A DNA stretch of 7,538 nucleotides from Peptostreptococcaceae bacterium (GTDB lineage: Bacteria > Bacillota_A > Clostridia > Peptostreptococcales > Acidaminobacteraceae), in assembly GCA_013619035.1 (NCBI GenBank), contig JABXKX010000353.1, forward strand, positions 1 to 7,538. Reading direction: 5' to 3'. Position numbers and translations under genes: made by a program. Every line of letters begins with the position of its first letter. The first letter of the stretch is position 1. The notes beneath the pieces were generated by a model, which saw only the letters and a list, made by a program, of their open reading frames with translations, was not told the origin of the DNA and did not search any database. Shown here one piece after another: positions 5,839 through 7,538 of this stretch.

Positions 5839-6526
5839 GGATTTAAAAGCGTTCCATCATATCATTGTATTTCAAACATTGATCATTTTGATGATGATGT
5901 CATTTGGAATCTTTATCGATCACAATGGTACTTTGACAGTTTTAATGCTTATTATATACCCAATGACATTGCCAACAGTCTTATTATTGAACGATACAAA
6001 GTACGAGCGACTTATCCTTTCGTTACCAGTTAATAGATACCAATATGTCTTTAGCAAGTATATAGGTGGCTTCTTTTTTGCTTTTCTTGTAATTGTTATT
6101 GGATTACTTTACAGTTATATCATTTCAAACTTCAACGCTTCTATAGATTTTAATCAGTTATATAGCATAACAGGAATTTTAATTTTGAGTTTACCAGTAG
6201 TTGTGATTTCCAGCTTCTTGTTTCCAGTTTACTTCCGATTCTCTAAAGCTAAGGCTAGCGGTATTATGATTGTAATATTCGCAATCATCCTCATAGGAAT
6301 CATATTAGGTTTAGTTTATATAGAAAAAACATTGGAAGCAAGTGCGCACTACTCAAAAGAGGACATATTCCCCGTCATAACAGCGCATATCACAAATTAC
6401 ATTAATGACGTAGGACCAAACATATTTCTTGCACAAGCTATTATCAGTGTATGTATACTATTAGCACTCTCAATAGGAGTGTCCCTATTACTCATATCTA
6501 AAAAGGATATAGGTGATCCATCATGA
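5819..6526 (+). CDS. ABC-2 type permease, first subunit of the exporter
   Basis: This 235-residue inner membrane protein has about six membrane segments (near 15-33, 39-57, 82-102, 114-139, 147-168 and 200-226) and no signal peptide or large outside domain. It fits the ABC2_membrane_5-like permeases paired with YtrB/Pmt ATPases. The N-terminal cytoplasmic helix IYKDLKAF (5-12) and the loop LSLPVNR (67-73), followed by SKYI (79-82), are the parts likely to touch the ATPase. INKDIKAY and LSMPVSR occupy the same positions in the next protein, so the two are paralogues, and this supports the start at 5819. A second ATG follows at once (5822). The gene overlaps the ATPase gene by 20 bases and the next gene by four, indicating one operon. 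Family is confident; substrate unknown. Confidence 0.85.
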   Translation: MMCLIYKDLKAFHHIIVFQTLIILMMMSFGIFIDHNGTLTVLMLIIYPMTLPTVLLLNDTKYERLILSLPVNRYQYVFSKYIGGFFFAFLVIVIGLLYSYIISNFNASIDFNQLYSITGILILSLPVVVISSFLFPVYFRFSKAKASGIMIVIFAIILIGIILGLVYIEKTLEASAHYSKEDIFPVITAHITNYINDVGPNIFLAQAIISVCILLALSIGVSLLLISKKDIGDPS

Positions 6527-7212
6527 AAGCCTTAATTAATAAAGATATCAAAGCTTATACCCTGCTCATGCTTGGTATGCTAGTCATCATCATACTATAC
6601 ACTTATTTGTGTATTCGATTTGGTTCAATAAAAGGTATCCTTGGTCTAACTGTGATTATGCTACCATCACTCGTAGCAATCATTGTGTTTATTGGAGACT
6701 ATCAGTTACATCATTTAGTCCTATCAATGCCAGTTTCTCGAAAAACATTTGTTATTTCAAAATATATATGCACGCTACTCTTCAGTGTCATCTTGATTGG
6801 TATTTGTGTTCTAATTATGTACCTACTAAGTTTTAAGTACACAGATGCTCAATTAGAACTAGAACAATTACTTACATTGAAAGGTTTGATGTTTTGTATG
6901 ACACCTATTACTTTAATCATAAGTGTTTGTTACCCACTACTTTTTAAGTATGGACTAAAAATTGGTGTAAGAATTGTCATGGGCTCTTTTGCACTACTAT
7001 ATGGAATGGGAATGGTAGTTGCCGAAAAATGGATCCAATCACACTTCCTAGTACCAGGTGGTGGTATCTTCAACGCATTTATAGGTGTATTCAACCATTA
7101 TGATCATCTAGGAACAGGATTTTATCTGACCATAATTCTGACATTGATTGGAATACTCTTACTTTCAATTGCATCTTCTATCCATACACTTCAGCAAAAA
7201 GACATAGTTTGA
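6523..7212 (+). CDS. ABC-2 type permease, second subunit of the exporter
   Basis: This 229-residue membrane protein is a paralogue of the preceding permease. It has six predicted segments (near 12-32, 38-57, 81-103, 120-142, 148-167 and 198-220). Shared landmarks are INKDIKAY (5-12), LSMPVSR (67-73) and SKYI (79-82). The region between the fifth and sixth segments (168-197) is longer and glycine-rich (VPGGGIF), and could form a small outside loop or re-entrant helix that the partner lacks. The ATG overlaps the previous stop in an ATGA arrangement, and AGGTGA (6511-6516) lies six bases upstream, as expected for translational coupling. The pair probably forms the heterodimeric channel of the exporter. 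The operon appears to end here. Confidence 0.85.
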   Translation: MKALINKDIKAYTLLMLGMLVIIILYTYLCIRFGSIKGILGLTVIMLPSLVAIIVFIGDYQLHHLVLSMPVSRKTFVISKYICTLLFSVILIGICVLIMYLLSFKYTDAQLELEQLLTLKGLMFCMTPITLIISVCYPLLFKYGLKIGVRIVMGSFALLYGMGMVVAEKWIQSHFLVPGGGIFNAFIGVFNHYDHLGTGFYLTIILTLIGILLLSIASSIHTLQQKDIV

Positions 7213-7404
7213 AAAATCAATCAATGCAGAGAAAACCATCTGTTTAAATGTAATACTTTTGAGTGTAAAAATCACTGAATTCATTAACCCTTTACTCATA
7301 GAATTTTCAAGTTAAAATTATCTTAATTTAACATTATGGGTATGATTAGGGAAACTAAAAACCGTGCCTGAAACTTAAAGTATTCGAGTCATTCAAACAT
7401 AAGG

Positions 7405-7424
7405 ATTCTAGTTAATCATAGAAT
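7405..7424. repeat. Small inverted repeat
   Basis: ATTCTA (7405-7410) and TAGAAT (7419-7424) pair perfectly around an 8-base loop. It is short and AT-rich, so its significance is low on its own. It is listed because it is the first of three hairpins in a row. Confidence 0.2.
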
Positions 7425-7439
7425 ATGAACCCGAAGAAA

Positions 7440-7479
7440 ATAAAACCATTCTAGATTTTTCATAATGATATGGTTTTAT
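7440..7479. terminator. Hairpin, probable terminator
   Basis: ATAAAACCAT (7440-7449) and ATGGTTTTAT (7470-7479) pair over 10 bp around a 20-base loop. On the plus strand CTTTCTAATTTG follows, and on the minus strand TTTTCTTCGG, so it could end transcripts from either side: the ABC operon, 228 bases upstream, or a gene beyond the window's right edge. The long loop weakens the call. Confidence 0.4.
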
Positions 7480-7509
7480 CTTTCTAATTTGTCACTAACT
7501 TATTTATTG

Positions 7510-7528
7510 TATGATTCACCGAATCATA
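7510..7528. repeat. Perfect inverted repeat near the right edge
   Basis: TATGATTC (7510-7517) and GAATCATA (7521-7528) are exact reverse complements around ACC. The tight loop makes it either a small stem-loop or a dimer-binding site for control of a gene to the right of the window. No T-tract follows within the visible bases. Confidence 0.3.
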
Positions 7529-7538
7529 AGTAGTATCA

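Larger units (their letters stand above)
7213..7538. other. Non-coding 3' spacer after the ABC operon
   Basis: No supported gene is seen in these 326 bases. The only structure visible is a series of inverted repeats in the last 140 bases. A short minus-strand open frame (ATG at 7299, running back into the permease gene) has no ribosome site and is not called. Confidence 0.6.

Noticed and set aside
6609..6836. A 75-codon plus-strand open frame inside the second permease gene
   Set aside because: It is a shifted-frame shadow of a convincing membrane protein gene and has no independent start signal.
7165..7299. A 44-codon minus-strand open frame overlapping the permease 3' end
   Set aside because: There is no ribosome site, it overlaps a good gene in antisense, and its product resembles nothing I recognise.
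1..7538. CRISPR array, tRNA/rRNA gene, transposase or integration site
   Set aside because: I found no regularly spaced repeats, no tRNA-like cloverleaf with its conserved loop, no rRNA motifs and no transposase or integrase coding sequence on either strand.

Overview
The window is a low-GC stretch of bacterial chromosome. Strong AGGAGG-type ribosome sites, a TTG start, AT-rich spacers and the gene families present all suggest a Firmicute, probably a clostridium. This is inference from style and content; no rRNA or other taxonomic marker is present.

Layout. (1) Positions 1-190 hold the promoter and leader of a two-domain GNAT-type acetyltransferase gene (191-1018, +). (2) A 24-bp perfect palindrome between converging genes (1059-1082) is a likely two-way terminator. 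(3) On the minus strand, 1140-3548 encodes an 802-residue dikinase-like phosphotransferase. It has an ATP-grasp domain, a large helical middle and a phosphohistidine swivel domain, but no PEP/pyruvate barrel. It therefore fits the rifampin-phosphotransferase/YvkC group better than true PEP synthase. (4) A TetR-family repressor gene (3654-4229, +) is divergently transcribed from it. The 105-bp gap holds two facing promoters and one palindromic operator-like site placed to block both. (5) Positions 4230-4980 contain no intact gene. They hold several hairpins, a GC-richer palindromic element and, on the minus strand, a possible decayed gene (about 4533-4798). (6) A tightly coupled three-gene ABC exporter operon follows (4981-7212, +): one ATPase and two paralogous six-helix permeases with overlapping ends. 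(7) The last 326 bases are non-coding and contain three inverted repeats, one a plausible terminator.

How the parts work together. The TetR/phosphotransferase pair looks like an inducible detoxification or resistance unit: a ligand would release the repressor and allow expression of an enzyme that phosphorylates a small molecule. The ABC operon is a YtrB/Pmt-like exporter whose usual GntR-type regulator is not in the window. The acetyltransferase stands alone. Calling the window a small-molecule or stress defence neighbourhood is an inference. Nothing here clearly shows a new multi-gene system. The points most worth checking are the substrate of the phosphotransferase and the broken gene in the long spacer.
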